DNA from: Ruminococcoides intestinihominis
Lineage (GTDB): Bacteria > Bacillota > Clostridia > Oscillospirales > Acutalibacteraceae
DNA: 64,000 bases
Assembly: GCF_040096285.1 (NCBI RefSeq)
Contig: NZ_JBBMEY010000003.1
Location: forward strand, 44,980-108,979
Direction: 5' to 3'
Shown here: piece after piece, positions 1 through 9,255 of the stretch
Layout of the letters: each line of letters begins with the position of its first letter
How positions within the stretch are numbered: position 1 is the first letter of the stretch
The notes under the pieces: model-generated
The model's input: the letters and a program-made list of their open reading frames with translations, nothing else
Told to the model about the DNA's origin: nothing
Databases searched by the model: none
Program-made: the position numbers and the translations under genes

Positions 1-1589
1 GCAACCTTGTCACCGAGAGTTTCCTTCATAAAGTTGATTGTACCTTCGCTCTGTGACTTTTCTTCTTCGGTTTCTTCCTTATTTTCTTCAGGTAAACCAA
101 GGTCATCGTTAAGAACTGAACGAATTTCCTTTTCACCGTATTCTCTAAGTGACTGCATACAGAATTCATCAACTTCATCAGTCATATAAAGAATATCGTA
201 GTCATTTTCCTTTAGAAGTTCAAGTACAGGTAGTCTGTCAATAGACTCAATGCTTTCACCTGTAGCATAGTAAATATACTTCTGATCTTCTTTCATATTT
301 TCAACATACTCTTTTAGAGTAATGTTCTTCTTTTCCTTAGCAGAATAGAACATCAATAGGTCTTGTAGTTCACCTTTATGCATACCGTAATCGGCAACAC
401 AACCGTACTTTAGCTGAACACCAAATGCTGAATAGAACTTTTCGTAATTTTCTCTATCCTTTTTTAGCATTGATGCAAGTTCGTTCTTAATCTTCTTTTC
501 AAGAGTCTTTTCCATCTGCTTTAGAACTCTATCCTGCTGTAGCATTTCTCTTGAAATATTTAGAGATACATCAGGAGAATCAACAACACCCTTTACAAAA
601 CGGAAATGTTCAGGTAACAAGTCCTCACAGTTATCCATAATTAGGACACCTGAAGAATAAAGTTGCAAACCTTTCTTGTATTCCTTAGTAAAGTAGTTAA
701 ATGGAGTTTTTGATGGAATAAATAGCATAGCCTTGTATGTTACAACACCCTCAACTGAAGTTGTAATAACCTTTAGTGGTGGGTTATAGTCCATAAACTT
801 TTCCATATAGAAGTTATTGTACTCTTCTTCTGTAACATCTTTCTTAGGCTTTTGCCAAATTGGAACCATTGAGTTTAGAGTTTCCTTTTCATAGTAATCC
901 TCATACTCAGGATGTTCCTTATCCTTACTGTCTTCCTTTACTCTGGACTTCTTCATTTCCATTTCAATTGGATAGTGGATATAGTCACTATACTTCTTAA
1001 TCAATGAAGATAACTTGTACTGTTCTAGGTACTCATCATAGTTTTCTTCATCTGTGTTATCCTTTAACTTCATAATAATCTGTGTGCCAACTGTGTCTTT
1101 GTCACATTCTTCAATTGTGTAACCGTCAGCACCTGTTGACTGCCACTTATAAGCCTTGTCACTACCGTACTTCTTAGTGATAACTGTGATTTCCTTAGCT
1201 ACCATAAATGCAGAATAGAAACCTACACCGAACTGACCGATAATATCAATGTCTTCCTTATCGTCCTTGTCCATTTCTTGCTTAAACTTATATGAACCTG
1301 AAGAAGCAATAACACCTAAGTTATTTTCCAAATCATCTTCATCCATACCGATACCATTATCACTAACTGTAATTGTACGGTTTTCTTTATCTGTACCGAT
1401 TTCAATTTTGAAATCTTCTCTACTCATACCAACATTTTGGTCAGTTAAGCTCTTAAAACAAAGTTTGTCAATGGCATCACTTGCGTTAGAAATAATTTCT
1501 CTTAGAAAAATATCTCTGTTTGTATAAATTGAATTAATCATAAGATCAAGTAGTCTTTTTGACTCTGATTTAAACTGTTTCTTAGCCAC
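1..1589 (-). CDS. htpG: Molecular chaperone HtpG (Hsp90), 3' end cut by window
   Basis: ATP-dependent cytosolic chaperone of the Hsp90 family. About 529 residues are visible of a usual ~620-640; the C-terminal dimerisation domain runs off the window. The N-terminal GHKL ATPase domain shows the expected motifs: EIISNASDA near the start, DNGIGM, and GQFGVGFYSAF. The middle domain carries SREMLQQD. The start is a GTG at 1589-1587 (MAKKQFKSESKRLL), about 10 nt after AAGAGG, and it matches the usual N-terminus. The gene is monocistronic as far as visible. A SigA-type promoter and a perfect CIRCE lie directly upstream, so it should be HrcA-repressed, unlike htpG of Bacillus subtilis, which is not in the CIRCE regulon. 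Confidence 0.96.
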   Translation of the reverse strand, partial: MAKKQFKSESKRLLDLMINSIYTNRDIFLREIISNASDAIDKLCFKSLTDQNVGMSREDFKIEIGTDKENRTITVSDNGIGMDEDDLENNLGVIASSGSYKFKQEMDKDDKEDIDIIGQFGVGFYSAFMVAKEITVITKKYGSDKAYKWQSTGADGYTIEECDKDTVGTQIIMKLKDNTDEENYDEYLEQYKLSSLIKKYSDYIHYPIEMEMKKSRVKEDSKDKEHPEYEDYYEKETLNSMVPIWQKPKKDVTEEEYNNFYMEKFMDYNPPLKVITTSVEGVVTYKAMLFIPSKTPFNYFTKEYKKGLQLYSSGVLIMDNCEDLLPEHFRFVKGVVDSPDVSLNISREMLQQDRVLKQMEKTLEKKIKNELASMLKKDRENYEKFYSAFGVQLKYGCVADYGMHKGELQDLLMFYSAKEKKNITLKEYVENMKEDQKYIYYATGESIESIDRLPVLELLKENDYDILYMTDEVDEFCMQSLREYGEKEIRSVLNDDLGLPEENKEETEEEKSQSEGTINFMKETLGDKV

Positions 1590-1616
1590 TTTAATCAATC
1601 CTCTTTTAAATAATTT

Positions 1617-1643
1617 TTAGCACTCTCAACTTTAGAGTGCTAA
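1617..1643 (-). promoter_or_regulatory. CIRCE operator of htpG
   Basis: TTAGCACTC (1617-1625), a 9-nt spacer (1626-1634) and GAGTGCTAA (1635-1643) form an exact CIRCE consensus inverted repeat. It lies between the htpG promoter and its start codon. The cognate repressor HrcA is encoded at 48464-49492. Confidence 0.97.
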
Positions 1644-1654
1644 CTCTATAAACT

Positions 1655-1683
1655 AATATACAACTAAGGGCAGATAAAGTCAA
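1655..1683 (-). promoter_or_regulatory. Promoter of htpG
   Basis: Read on the minus strand: -35 TTGACT (1683-1678), 17-nt spacer, -10 TATATT (1660-1655). Transcription would begin just before the CIRCE, the arrangement expected for HrcA repression. Confidence 0.8.
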
Positions 1684-1756
1684 GAATAAATATTAAAAAA
1701 TATACATTTTATGAAAAATATACACAATACAGGGCATACTTTTAGTGGTGATGATT

Positions 1757-2851
1757 ATGATAGAAACTTTAAGCAAGTATAATGTTAAATTTACTGATGA
1801 ATACTTTAAGAAAGAAATTACTATTCCCGTAATTTACAGTGATGAATACTTAAAATCTAAAACACTTGACCTTAACTTAGCCAGGTTATGTTGTACTTTC
1901 TGTTGTTGCAGTTATGATGAAGAATGTATGAAAAAGGCATTTTTGGATGCTGAGTTTACCGACATAGAACTTCTGTACTTTAAACCACAAGAAAATACTG
2001 CATCAATTGCTATAGCAAAAAGGGATAACAATGTTTTTATTGTTATCCGAGGTACTTTAGGTGAAGAATGGTACAATAATTTTCGTACAGGACTTGAGGA
2101 CACTCACCAGGGTTATTACGACACAATAGGGTTTTTAAAGCCACTTATTAAGAAATACATTAACACAACAAACAACATTATTTTTACCGGTCATTCCCGT
2201 GGTGGTGCATTGGCAAATTTACTGGCATCGGAATTAATCAAAGACGGCAGAGAAAATGTATTTGCCTATACCTTTGCTTGTCCTAATGTTACTTCAAAGG
2301 ATGACACATACAGTCATAGGTTTTCCGATATATATAACTTTGTGTACGAAGATGACTTTATTACCCATTGTCCTCTCAGAGAATGGGGTTATAACCGTTA
2401 CGGTAACACAATTAAATTTAAATTAAGGGATATTAACTACAAAAAGCTGAAAAAATCTTTCAATGAACTTTCAGGAAGTAACTTTGTTTCTTTCAAAGAT
2501 TGCAACGAAAGTGTGGATAACTTTATTGATACCACATTACACCTGGCAAGTAACCCTTATGAATACTACCACAAAGGATATTTAGTAGATGAAGAATATA
2601 TCACCCTATACAAATACTTTCAAATTATTTGTGATATTTTTAATGACAAAGAAAGTTTTTCTGCCGGTATAACACTACTTGCCACAAAGCTATCGGAATT
2701 TGCACCACTTACCGAATTTCTTTCAAGTGGTATTGATGTACCTATGTTACTTTCTCAAGGTAACGCAAACAACTCTTGTGCTATGTTTGCACATTCACCA
2801 CTAACCTACCTTTCATTATTAAATACCCAGAAAATAAAACTGACCTCCTAG
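1757..2851 (+). CDS. Class 3 lipase family alpha/beta hydrolase
   Basis: A 364-aa predicted lipase_3-type serine hydrolase. The nucleophile elbow GHSRGG has its serine near residue 147, followed by ALANLLASEL, and an upstream VFIVIRGT strand is typical of the family. No signal peptide or membrane segment is evident, so the enzyme is probably cytoplasmic; its substrate is unknown. The start is uncertain: GTG 1745, ATG 1751 and ATG 1757 are in frame. ATG 1757 is preferred because GGTGAT just upstream is the ribosome-site form used by several genes here. The stop codon lies in the loop of a bidirectional terminator shared with the convergent transporter gene. Confidence 0.8.
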   Translation: MIETLSKYNVKFTDEYFKKEITIPVIYSDEYLKSKTLDLNLARLCCTFCCCSYDEECMKKAFLDAEFTDIELLYFKPQENTASIAIAKRDNNVFIVIRGTLGEEWYNNFRTGLEDTHQGYYDTIGFLKPLIKKYINTTNNIIFTGHSRGGALANLLASELIKDGRENVFAYTFACPNVTSKDDTYSHRFSDIYNFVYEDDFITHCPLREWGYNRYGNTIKFKLRDINYKKLKKSFNELSGSNFVSFKDCNESVDNFIDTTLHLASNPYEYYHKGYLVDEEYITLYKYFQIICDIFNDKESFSAGITLLATKLSEFAPLTEFLSSGIDVPMLLSQGNANNSCAMFAHSPLTYLSLLNTQKIKLTS

Positions 2852-2868
2852 TTGGAGGTCAGTTTTAT
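2836..2868. terminator. Bidirectional terminator between lipase and EamA gene
   Basis: AAAACTGACCTCC (2836-2848) pairs with GGAGGTCAGTTTT (2854-2866), leaving a 5-nt loop that contains the lipase stop codon. A/T runs on both sides suit convergent termination. Confidence 0.85.
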
Positions 2869-2877
2869 TATAATTTT

Positions 2878-3774
2878 CTATTTAGCTTTTCTGTTTTTAA
2901 ACATCCACAAATTATTGTTATAAGCGAACATAATAATTGCCATTAATATAATAATTCCATAGCCGATAAATGAATAAACATCCGGTACATCACCGAAAAC
3001 AATGAATCCTAAACCGGCAGCAAAAATAATTTGGCTATAATCATAAACAGAAACTTCCTTAGCCGGTGCATAGGTATAAGCTGCTGTAATGCCAAATTGT
3101 CCACCGGCAGCAGAAAGACCTGCCATTATTAACGCAAATAACTGAAACGGTGTAAACATCTTAAAGTCCATTAACATTAATGGTAATAATACAACTGTAC
3201 TAAATCCGGAGAAAAACAGTACTATAAAGCTACCATTCTCACCTCTTGTACCAAGAAGCCTAACCATTGTATAAGCAAAACCGGCACAAGCACCACCCAC
3301 AAAACCGGCAAGTGAAGGAAACCAATCTGCATTTGAAAAGTCAGGCTTAATAACAAACAATGCACCGATAAATGCACCAAACACAATTAAACCTTGTGGC
3401 AAAGTTAACCTTTCTTTTAATATTATAAATGAAAAGATAATTACAAAGAACGGTGACATTTTGTTAAGGATTGAGGCGTCACTAAGTACCAAATGGTCAA
3501 TAGCATAGAAGTTACACAAAATTCCAAACACCCCAAACAATGACCTTAAAAGTAACGGTCCTAAGTTTTTAGGGTTAAAGTGAAAACTTTTTCTGTCCTT
3601 TAATACCATAAACAAAGCAAAGAAAAACGCTACAAAGTTACGGAAAAATGCCTTTTCACCTGTTGGCAAGTCACCTGACAATTTTACAAAGAAATTCATA
3701 AAGGCAAAGCAAAATGCTGACAATATAATATAGATAACACCTTTATATTTTTTATTAATTTTCAAAAACTCCAC
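2878..3774 (-). CDS. EamA/DMT-family permease
   Basis: A 298-aa polytopic membrane protein of the drug/metabolite transporter superfamily, with about ten hydrophobic helices in two EamA halves. The first half has FAFMNFFVKLSGDLP and a KERLTLPQ loop; the second has the AGFAYTMVRLLG and FGDVPDVYSFIGYGIIIL segments. The substrate cannot be assigned. The start is taken as GTG (3774) after GGAAGAG. It faces the lipase gene across a shared terminator and is divergent from the trp T-box. A second, only distantly similar EamA protein lies at 18100-19029. Confidence 0.85.
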   Translation of the reverse strand: MEFLKINKKYKGVIYIILSAFCFAFMNFFVKLSGDLPTGEKAFFRNFVAFFFALFMVLKDRKSFHFNPKNLGPLLLRSLFGVFGILCNFYAIDHLVLSDASILNKMSPFFVIIFSFIILKERLTLPQGLIVFGAFIGALFVIKPDFSNADWFPSLAGFVGGACAGFAYTMVRLLGTRGENGSFIVLFFSGFSTVVLLPLMLMDFKMFTPFQLFALIMAGLSAAGGQFGITAAYTYAPAKEVSVYDYSQIIFAAGLGFIVFGDVPDVYSFIGYGIIILMAIIMFAYNNNLWMFKNRKAK

Positions 3775-3847
3775 TTCTCTTCCACAAATATAAAATACAT
3801 TCTCATTAATAAATTATATCATAATAAAAATTAGTGTCAATTTTCTC

Positions 3848-3876
3848 TTGACATATTTTTAATTTAGCTTTATAAT
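3848..3876 (+). promoter_or_regulatory. Promoter of the trp operon leader
   Basis: -35 TTGACA (3848-3853), 17-nt spacer, -10 TATAAT (3871-3876): a near-consensus SigA promoter. Transcription should start about 3883, leaving a ~315-nt leader before trpE. Confidence 0.88.
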
Positions 3877-3882
3877 TTTAGT

Positions 3883-4170
3883 AGTTAAATAATTTGTCAC
3901 AAACCGTTGATTGAGAGTAAGTACATTTGATGGAGATTTTTAGAGAGTTGTCGGATGGTGCAAGACAATAATTAAAATCATTTGGAATGGACTCAAGAGG
4001 GCAGACTGAAATTTTATATAAAGTAGGTACTGACGGAAACCTTGACCGTTACAACAAGGAGTATGTGTTAGCATATGTAAAGCGGGTACTATTGTACCAA
4101 TTTGGGTGGCACCGCAGAAGTTTATTACAGCTTTTGTCCCTTTATCTAGGGACAAGGGCTTTTTTTATTA
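3883..4170 (+). promoter_or_regulatory. T-box riboswitch (tRNA-Trp) controlling trpEGDCBA
   Basis: Leader RNA with T-box hallmarks: an AGAGAG stretch early in stem I, a specifier-loop context GGAAUGGACUC in which UGG (3988-3990) is the tryptophan codon, and the conserved T-box sequence GGGTGGCACCGC (4104-4115). It ends in an intrinsic terminator: TTGTCCCT pairs with AGGGACAA, followed by a T run (about 4130-4168). Uncharged tRNA-Trp should stabilise the antiterminator and allow trp transcription. A short open frame over the specifier region has no ribosome site and is not treated as a gene. Confidence 0.93.
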
Positions 4171-4200
4171 TAATTTTTACTAAAGAGAAAGGAGAAACCT

Positions 4201-5658
4201 ATGTATTCACCAAGTTTTGATGAGGTAGCACAGTATAAAGAATATGATGTTATTCCTGTTAGCAAGGAAATTTATGCTGATGTTATCACTCCCATTACAT
4301 TATTAAGAAAAATAGCAGACAAATACAAAAACTACTATCTACTGGAAAGTATCGAAGGTGGAGAAAAGTGGGCAAGGTACAGTTTCTTTGGCTTTGACCC
4401 AAAGGCAAGACTTTACTGTAAAGACGGTGTTGTTACTATTGAAGGTGAGGGTGCTAAGGTTGTGGAAACCAAGAAACCTCTAACAGTATTAAGAGAATAC
4501 CTAAGTCACTACAAAACACCTACAATCAAGGGTAATCCTCCTTTCACAGGTGGTTTGGTGGGTTACTACGGTTACTCAATGATTGGTTATGCCGAACCAA
4601 CACTAAAGCTAAAGTCAAGTGAATTTAACGACTTTGATGTTATGCTTTGTGACAAAATCATTGCTTATGACCACCTAAAACAGAAAATCACTGTTATTGT
4701 AAATATGAAAACCAATGACCTTGAAAATCAGTACAACAAGGCTATTAATGATATTGATGAAATCGTTAAAATGATTAACGACCCAACACCTGTAAGCAAG
4801 TTAACTTCTTACAAAGATGTTGAGTTTAAGTCAAACTTCACCGAAGAAGAATATGCCGATACAGTAAACAAAACTAAAGAATATATCTTTGACGGGGATA
4901 TTTTCCAAGCAGTTATCAGCAGAAGATTTGAAACAAAATATGAGGGTAGCCTACTAAATGCTTACAGAGTACTTAGAGTTACAAACCCTAGCCCTTATAT
5001 GGTATTTATGAAAATCGGCGAAAATGAAATTATTTCAACTTCACCTGAAACATTGGTAAGATACCAAAACGGCAGAATGACAACATTCCCTATTGCCGGT
5101 TCAAGACCTAGAGGCAAAACAGAAGAAGAGGATATTGCCCTAGAGAAAGATTTACTACAAGACGAAAAGGAACTTTCAGAACACAATATGCTGGTTGACC
5201 TAGGCAGAAACGATATTGGTAAAATCTCAAAATTCAATTCTGTTACAGTTACAGAGTATATGAAAGTTTTAAGATACTCAAAGATTATGCACATTTGCTC
5301 AGAAGTACAAAGTGATGCACTTGATACAGTGGATTCATTTGATGCTATTGAGGCCGTACTTCCTGCCGGTACACTTTCAGGTGCACCAAAGGTTAGAGCT
5401 TGTGAGATTATTGAAGAACTTGAGAAATGCCCAAGAGGTGTTTACGGTGGTGCTATCGGATACATTGACTTTAACGGTAATATGGATACTTGCATAGCAA
5501 TCAGAATGGCATCAAAGATAAAAGACAAAGTTTATGTTCAAGCCGGTGGTGGTATTGTAGCAGACAGTATCCCACACAATGAATATATGGAAAGCTACAA
5601 CAAAGCACTTGCAGTAATGAATGCAATTAAGAATGCCGGGGAGGTTGAAGAAGTATGA
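4201..5658 (+). CDS. trpE: Anthranilate synthase component I
   Basis: Chorismate-to-anthranilate synthase, large subunit (485 aa, normal length). The N-terminal part carries the LLES motif (YYLLESIEGG) linked to tryptophan feedback inhibition. The C-terminal chorismate-binding domain shows GDIFQAVISRRF, STSPETLVR, PIAGSRPRG and LPAGTLSGAPKVRA. ATG follows a clear AAAGGAG site. It is the first gene of the T-box-controlled operon and overlaps trpG by ATGA, consistent with translational coupling of the two subunits. Confidence 0.97.
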   Translation: MYSPSFDEVAQYKEYDVIPVSKEIYADVITPITLLRKIADKYKNYYLLESIEGGEKWARYSFFGFDPKARLYCKDGVVTIEGEGAKVVETKKPLTVLREYLSHYKTPTIKGNPPFTGGLVGYYGYSMIGYAEPTLKLKSSEFNDFDVMLCDKIIAYDHLKQKITVIVNMKTNDLENQYNKAINDIDEIVKMINDPTPVSKLTSYKDVEFKSNFTEEEYADTVNKTKEYIFDGDIFQAVISRRFETKYEGSLLNAYRVLRVTNPSPYMVFMKIGENEIISTSPETLVRYQNGRMTTFPIAGSRPRGKTEEEDIALEKDLLQDEKELSEHNMLVDLGRNDIGKISKFNSVTVTEYMKVLRYSKIMHICSEVQSDALDTVDSFDAIEAVLPAGTLSGAPKVRACEIIEELEKCPRGVYGGAIGYIDFNGNMDTCIAIRMASKIKDKVYVQAGGGIVADSIPHNEYMESYNKALAVMNAIKNAGEVEEV

Positions 5659-6224
5659 TTTTACTAATTGATAACTACGATAGTTTTTCTTACAATCTTG
5701 TTCAACTTGCCGGTAGTGTAAATCCGGACATTAAGGTTATCAGAAATGATGCAATGACTGTGGAAGAAATTGAAAAGCTAAACCCAAGCCATATTATTAT
5801 TTCTCCCGGTCCGGGCTATCCAAAGGATGCCGGTATCTGTGAAGATGTAATCAGATACTTTAAAGGAAAGAAACCAATCCTAGGTGTATGCCTTGGTCAT
5901 CAAGCAATTTGTGAAGTTTTCGGTGCAGAAATCACTCATGCTAAAAAGCTAATGCATGGCAAGAAAAGCACACTAAACATTGACCCAACTTGCAAAATCT
6001 TTAATGGTATGGGTGACAAAATGGTAGGTGCAAGATACCATTCACTAATTGCCAAGAAAGAAACTTTACCACAAGAATTAATTGTTACTTCAACTGACGA
6101 TATGGGTGAAATAATGGCAGTAAAACACAGAGATTATGAAATCTACGGACTACAGTTCCACCCTGAAAGCATATTGACAGTCGGTGGTAAGAAACTACTT
6201 GAAAACTTTTTAGACATAAAGTAA
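5655..6224 (+). CDS. trpG: Anthranilate synthase component II (glutamine amidotransferase)
   Basis: A 189-aa class-I glutamine amidotransferase that supplies ammonia to TrpE. It has the N-terminal LIDNYDSFSYNL, the oxyanion strand SPGPGYP, the nucleophile motif GVCLGHQA, and the catalytic His/Glu pair in LQFHPES near the C-terminus. It starts inside the trpE stop (ATGA overlap) and is followed after 12 nt by trpD. It is a stand-alone subunit, not fused to TrpD as in enterobacteria. Confidence 0.97.
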   Translation: MILLIDNYDSFSYNLVQLAGSVNPDIKVIRNDAMTVEEIEKLNPSHIIISPGPGYPKDAGICEDVIRYFKGKKPILGVCLGHQAICEVFGAEITHAKKLMHGKKSTLNIDPTCKIFNGMGDKMVGARYHSLIAKKETLPQELIVTSTDDMGEIMAVKHRDYEIYGLQFHPESILTVGGKKLLENFLDIK

Positions 6225-6236
6225 GGATGTAAAAAA

Positions 6237-7247
6237 ATGATTAAAGAAGCAATTATAAAACTAAGTAAAAGAGAAAATCTTGATATAGATACAACAAAGC
6301 AAGTTATGAACGAAATTATGAGTGGTGAAGCTACCGAAGCACAAATCGGTGCATTCTTAACAGCACTTATGATGAAAGGTGAAACTATTGACGAAATCAC
6401 AGCTTGTGCAACAGTTATGAGAGAAAAGGCTCTACATATTAACCCTAAAGTAAAGGTTATGGAAATTGTAGGTACAGGTGGTGACGGTACAGGTACATTC
6501 AACATTTCCACTACTTCGGCATTCGTTATTTCTGCCGGTGGTGTTCCTATTGCAAAACACGGTAACCGTTCAATGAGCAGTAAGTCAGGTGCTGCCGATT
6601 GTCTTGAAAACTTAGGTGTAAACCTTAACATTACACCTGAGAGAAGTGAAGAAGTACTAAACCAATGTGGTATGTGCTTTATGTTTGCACAGTGCTACCA
6701 CAAGTCAATGAAGTATGTTGCTAAGCCAAGAAAAGAAATCGGCATCAGAAACATTTTCAATATTCTTGGACCTTTAACAAACCCTGCAAGTGCATCAATG
6801 CAAGTTATGGGTGTGTTTAGTCAAGATTTATGCGAACCATTAGCACAGACACTTATTAACCTAGGTGTTAAGAAAGGCATGGTTATTTACGGTTTAGACG
6901 GTATGGATGAAGCTACTGTTACAACAAAGACTTATTGTTCAGAAATTCGTGACGGTAAGGTACATTCTTACTATATTACACCGGAAGAAGTGGGACTAAA
7001 GACTTACCCAATGGATGACCTAATCGGTGGTAACGGCAAAGAAAATGCAGAAATCACTTTGGATATTCTTACAGGAAAAGAACAAGGTGCAAAGAGAGAT
7101 ATTGTACTGTTAAACTCAGGTATTGCATTTTATGTTGCAGGTAAGGCAGACTCTATTAAGTCCGGTGTTGACTATGCAAAAGAAATTATTGACAGTGGCA
7201 AGGCTTTTGCTACTAAGGAAGCATTTGTTGCTTTAACTAATGAATAA
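6237..7247 (+). CDS. trpD: Anthranilate phosphoribosyltransferase
   Basis: A 336-aa enzyme joining anthranilate to PRPP. The glycine-rich PRPP loop GTGGDGTGTFNIST, the KHGNRSMSSKSGAADCLE anthranilate/PRPP segment, and RNIFNILGPLTNPA are all present. Family length is normal. It lies between trpG and trpC in the operon, with short gaps. Confidence 0.97.
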   Translation: MIKEAIIKLSKRENLDIDTTKQVMNEIMSGEATEAQIGAFLTALMMKGETIDEITACATVMREKALHINPKVKVMEIVGTGGDGTGTFNISTTSAFVISAGGVPIAKHGNRSMSSKSGAADCLENLGVNLNITPERSEEVLNQCGMCFMFAQCYHKSMKYVAKPRKEIGIRNIFNILGPLTNPASASMQVMGVFSQDLCEPLAQTLINLGVKKGMVIYGLDGMDEATVTTKTYCSEIRDGKVHSYYITPEEVGLKTYPMDDLIGGNGKENAEITLDILTGKEQGAKRDIVLLNSGIAFYVAGKADSIKSGVDYAKEIIDSGKAFATKEAFVALTNE

Positions 7248-7258
7248 GTGAGACAGAT

Positions 7259-8053
7259 ATGACAATACTTAACGAAATTGCAGAATATACAAAGAAGAGA
7301 TATATTGAGCAAGAAAAGGTTGTACCTTTTGAAGAAATCAAAAGTAAAGCCCGAAAGATGGACAGTAACACAGGTTTTCCATTTGAAAAAGCTTTAGCAA
7401 AGGAAGGACTCTCCTACATATGTGAAGTAAAGAAAGCAAGTCCCAGCAAAGGTATTATTGCAGAAAAATTTCCTTATAAGGAAATTGCCAAAGACTATGA
7501 AAAGGCCGGTGCATCAGCAATTTCCTGCTTAACCGAACCAAAATATTTTAAAGGCAAGAATGAATATCTTGAAGAAATCAGCAAGGAAGTTTCTATTCCT
7601 ATTTTGAGAAAAGATTTTACAGTATGTGCCTATCAGATTTACGAGGCAAAGGTAATCGGTGCATCTGCTATATTATTAATATGTGCAATTCTTACCGAAG
7701 AAGAAATTAAGGAATACTTAGATATTGCAACCTCTCTTGGACTATCGGCTTTAGTTGAGGCTCATACAGAAGAAGAAGTTAAAATGGCACTAAACTGTGG
7801 TGCAAAAATTATCGGTGTTAACAACCGTAACCTAAAGGACTTTACAGTTGATATTAACAACTGTATCAACCTAAGAAAGCTTGTTCCGGAAAATATTTTA
7901 TTTGTTGGAGAAAGTGGTATCAAAACAAGCACAGACATTGCTAACCTAAAGAAAGCTAATGTAAATGCTGTTTTAATCGGTGAAACACTTATGAGAAGTG
8001 AAGATAAATCAAAGGCTCTTACTGAGCTTAACGGTGAACCATTACATAAATAA
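7259..8053 (+). CDS. trpC: Indole-3-glycerol phosphate synthase
   Basis: A 264-aa TIM-barrel enzyme that closes CdRP to indole-3-glycerol phosphate. Signature segments are CEVKKASPSKG, LRKDFTVCAYQIYEA, ALVEAHTEEE, GVNNRNLKDF and VGESGIKT. Its length is that of a single-domain TrpC: there is no TrpF fused at the C-terminus, and trpB follows after 17 nt. The step before this enzyme, phosphoribosylanthranilate isomerase, is therefore not encoded in the operon. Confidence 0.97.
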   Translation: MTILNEIAEYTKKRYIEQEKVVPFEEIKSKARKMDSNTGFPFEKALAKEGLSYICEVKKASPSKGIIAEKFPYKEIAKDYEKAGASAISCLTEPKYFKGKNEYLEEISKEVSIPILRKDFTVCAYQIYEAKVIGASAILLICAILTEEEIKEYLDIATSLGLSALVEAHTEEEVKMALNCGAKIIGVNNRNLKDFTVDINNCINLRKLVPENILFVGESGIKTSTDIANLKKANVNAVLIGETLMRSEDKSKALTELNGEPLHK

Positions 8054-8070
8054 GAAAAAGGAGAATTAAT

Positions 8071-9255
8071 ATGTCAAACGGAAGATTTGGCAGACATGGT
8101 GGTCAGTTTATTCCTGAAACACTAATGAATGCCATTATGGAACTAGAGGATGCTTATAATAAATACAAAAATGATAAAGAATTTAACGATGAACTAAACG
8201 AACTGCTTAGAGAATATGTAGGTCGTCCATCTCGTCTTTATTATGCAGAAAAGATGACTAAGGACCTTGGTGGTGCTAAAATCTACTTAAAGAGAGAGGA
8301 CCTTAACCACACAGGCAGTCACAAGTTAAACAATGCTTTAGCACAGGTATTACTTGCAAAGAAAATGGGCAAAACAAGAGTAATTGCCGAAACAGGTGCA
8401 GGTCAGCATGGTGTTGCTACTGCTACTGCAGCAGCACTTATGGATATGGAATGTGAAATCTTTATGGGCAAAGAGGACACAGACCGTCAGGCACTAAATG
8501 TATTTAGAATGGAACTTCTTGGTGCAAAGGTTCACGCAGTAACAAGTGGCACAATGACACTAAAAGATGCAGTAAACGAAACCTTCAGAGAATGGACTAA
8601 CAGAATGAGTGATACCCACTATGTACTTGGTTCAGTTATGGGTCCTCACCCATTCCCAACTATTGTAAGAGATTTCCAGAGTGTTATCGGTAAAGAAATC
8701 AAAAGTCAGATTATGGAAAAGGAAGGCAGACTTCCTGATGTAGTTATGGCTTGTGTTGGTGGTGGCAGTAACGCTATCGGTGCATTCCACGAATTTATCC
8801 CAAATGAAGAAGTAAGACTTATCGGTTGTGAAGCTGCCGGTAAGGGTATTGACACAGACAAAACTGCTGCTACAATTTCAACAGGCAGAGACGGTATTTT
8901 CCACGGTATGCACAGTTATTTCTGTCAGAATGAATACGGTCAGATTGCACCAGTATATTCAATTTCTGCCGGTCTTGACTATCCCGGTGTTGGTCCTGAA
9001 CACGCATATCTACACGATATTGGCAGAGCAGAATATGTTGCTATTACAGATGATGAAGCAGTAAATGCTTTTGAATATTTATCAAGAACCGAGGGTATTA
9101 TCCCTGCTATTGAATCCTCTCATGCAGTTGCTTATGCAATGAAACTTGCTCCAACTATGGACAAAGACAAAATCATTGTTGTAAACCTATCAGGTAGAGG
9201 AGATAAAGATGTTGCAGCAATCGCAAGATACAGAGGAGTTGAGATTTATGAGTAA
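8071..9255 (+). CDS. trpB: Tryptophan synthase beta chain
   Basis: A 394-aa PLP enzyme condensing indole with serine. The PLP lysine lies in HTGSHKLNNAL (about Lys85), followed by AETGAGQHGVATA and the phosphate-binding GGGSNAIG loop. It is the standard trpB1-type length, suited to pairing with TrpA. ATG follows AAAAGGAG. The 3' end overlaps trpA by 8 nt, and the trpA ribosome site AGAGGAG lies inside trpB. Confidence 0.97.
   Translation: MSNGRFGRHGGQFIPETLMNAIMELEDAYNKYKNDKEFNDELNELLREYVGRPSRLYYAEKMTKDLGGAKIYLKREDLNHTGSHKLNNALAQVLLAKKMGKTRVIAETGAGQHGVATATAAALMDMECEIFMGKEDTDRQALNVFRMELLGAKVHAVTSGTMTLKDAVNETFREWTNRMSDTHYVLGSVMGPHPFPTIVRDFQSVIGKEIKSQIMEKEGRLPDVVMACVGGGSNAIGAFHEFIPNEEVRLIGCEAAGKGIDTDKTAATISTGRDGIFHGMHSYFCQNEYGQIAPVYSISAGLDYPGVGPEHAYLHDIGRAEYVAITDDEAVNAFEYLSRTEGIIPAIESSHAVAYAMKLAPTMDKDKIIVVNLSGRGDKDVAAIARYRGVEIYE

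Noticed and set aside
3987..4220. 77-aa ORF in the trp leader
   Set aside because: It spans the T-box specifier, T-box sequence and terminator and has no ribosome site; the apparent ATG is part of the UGG specifier context.
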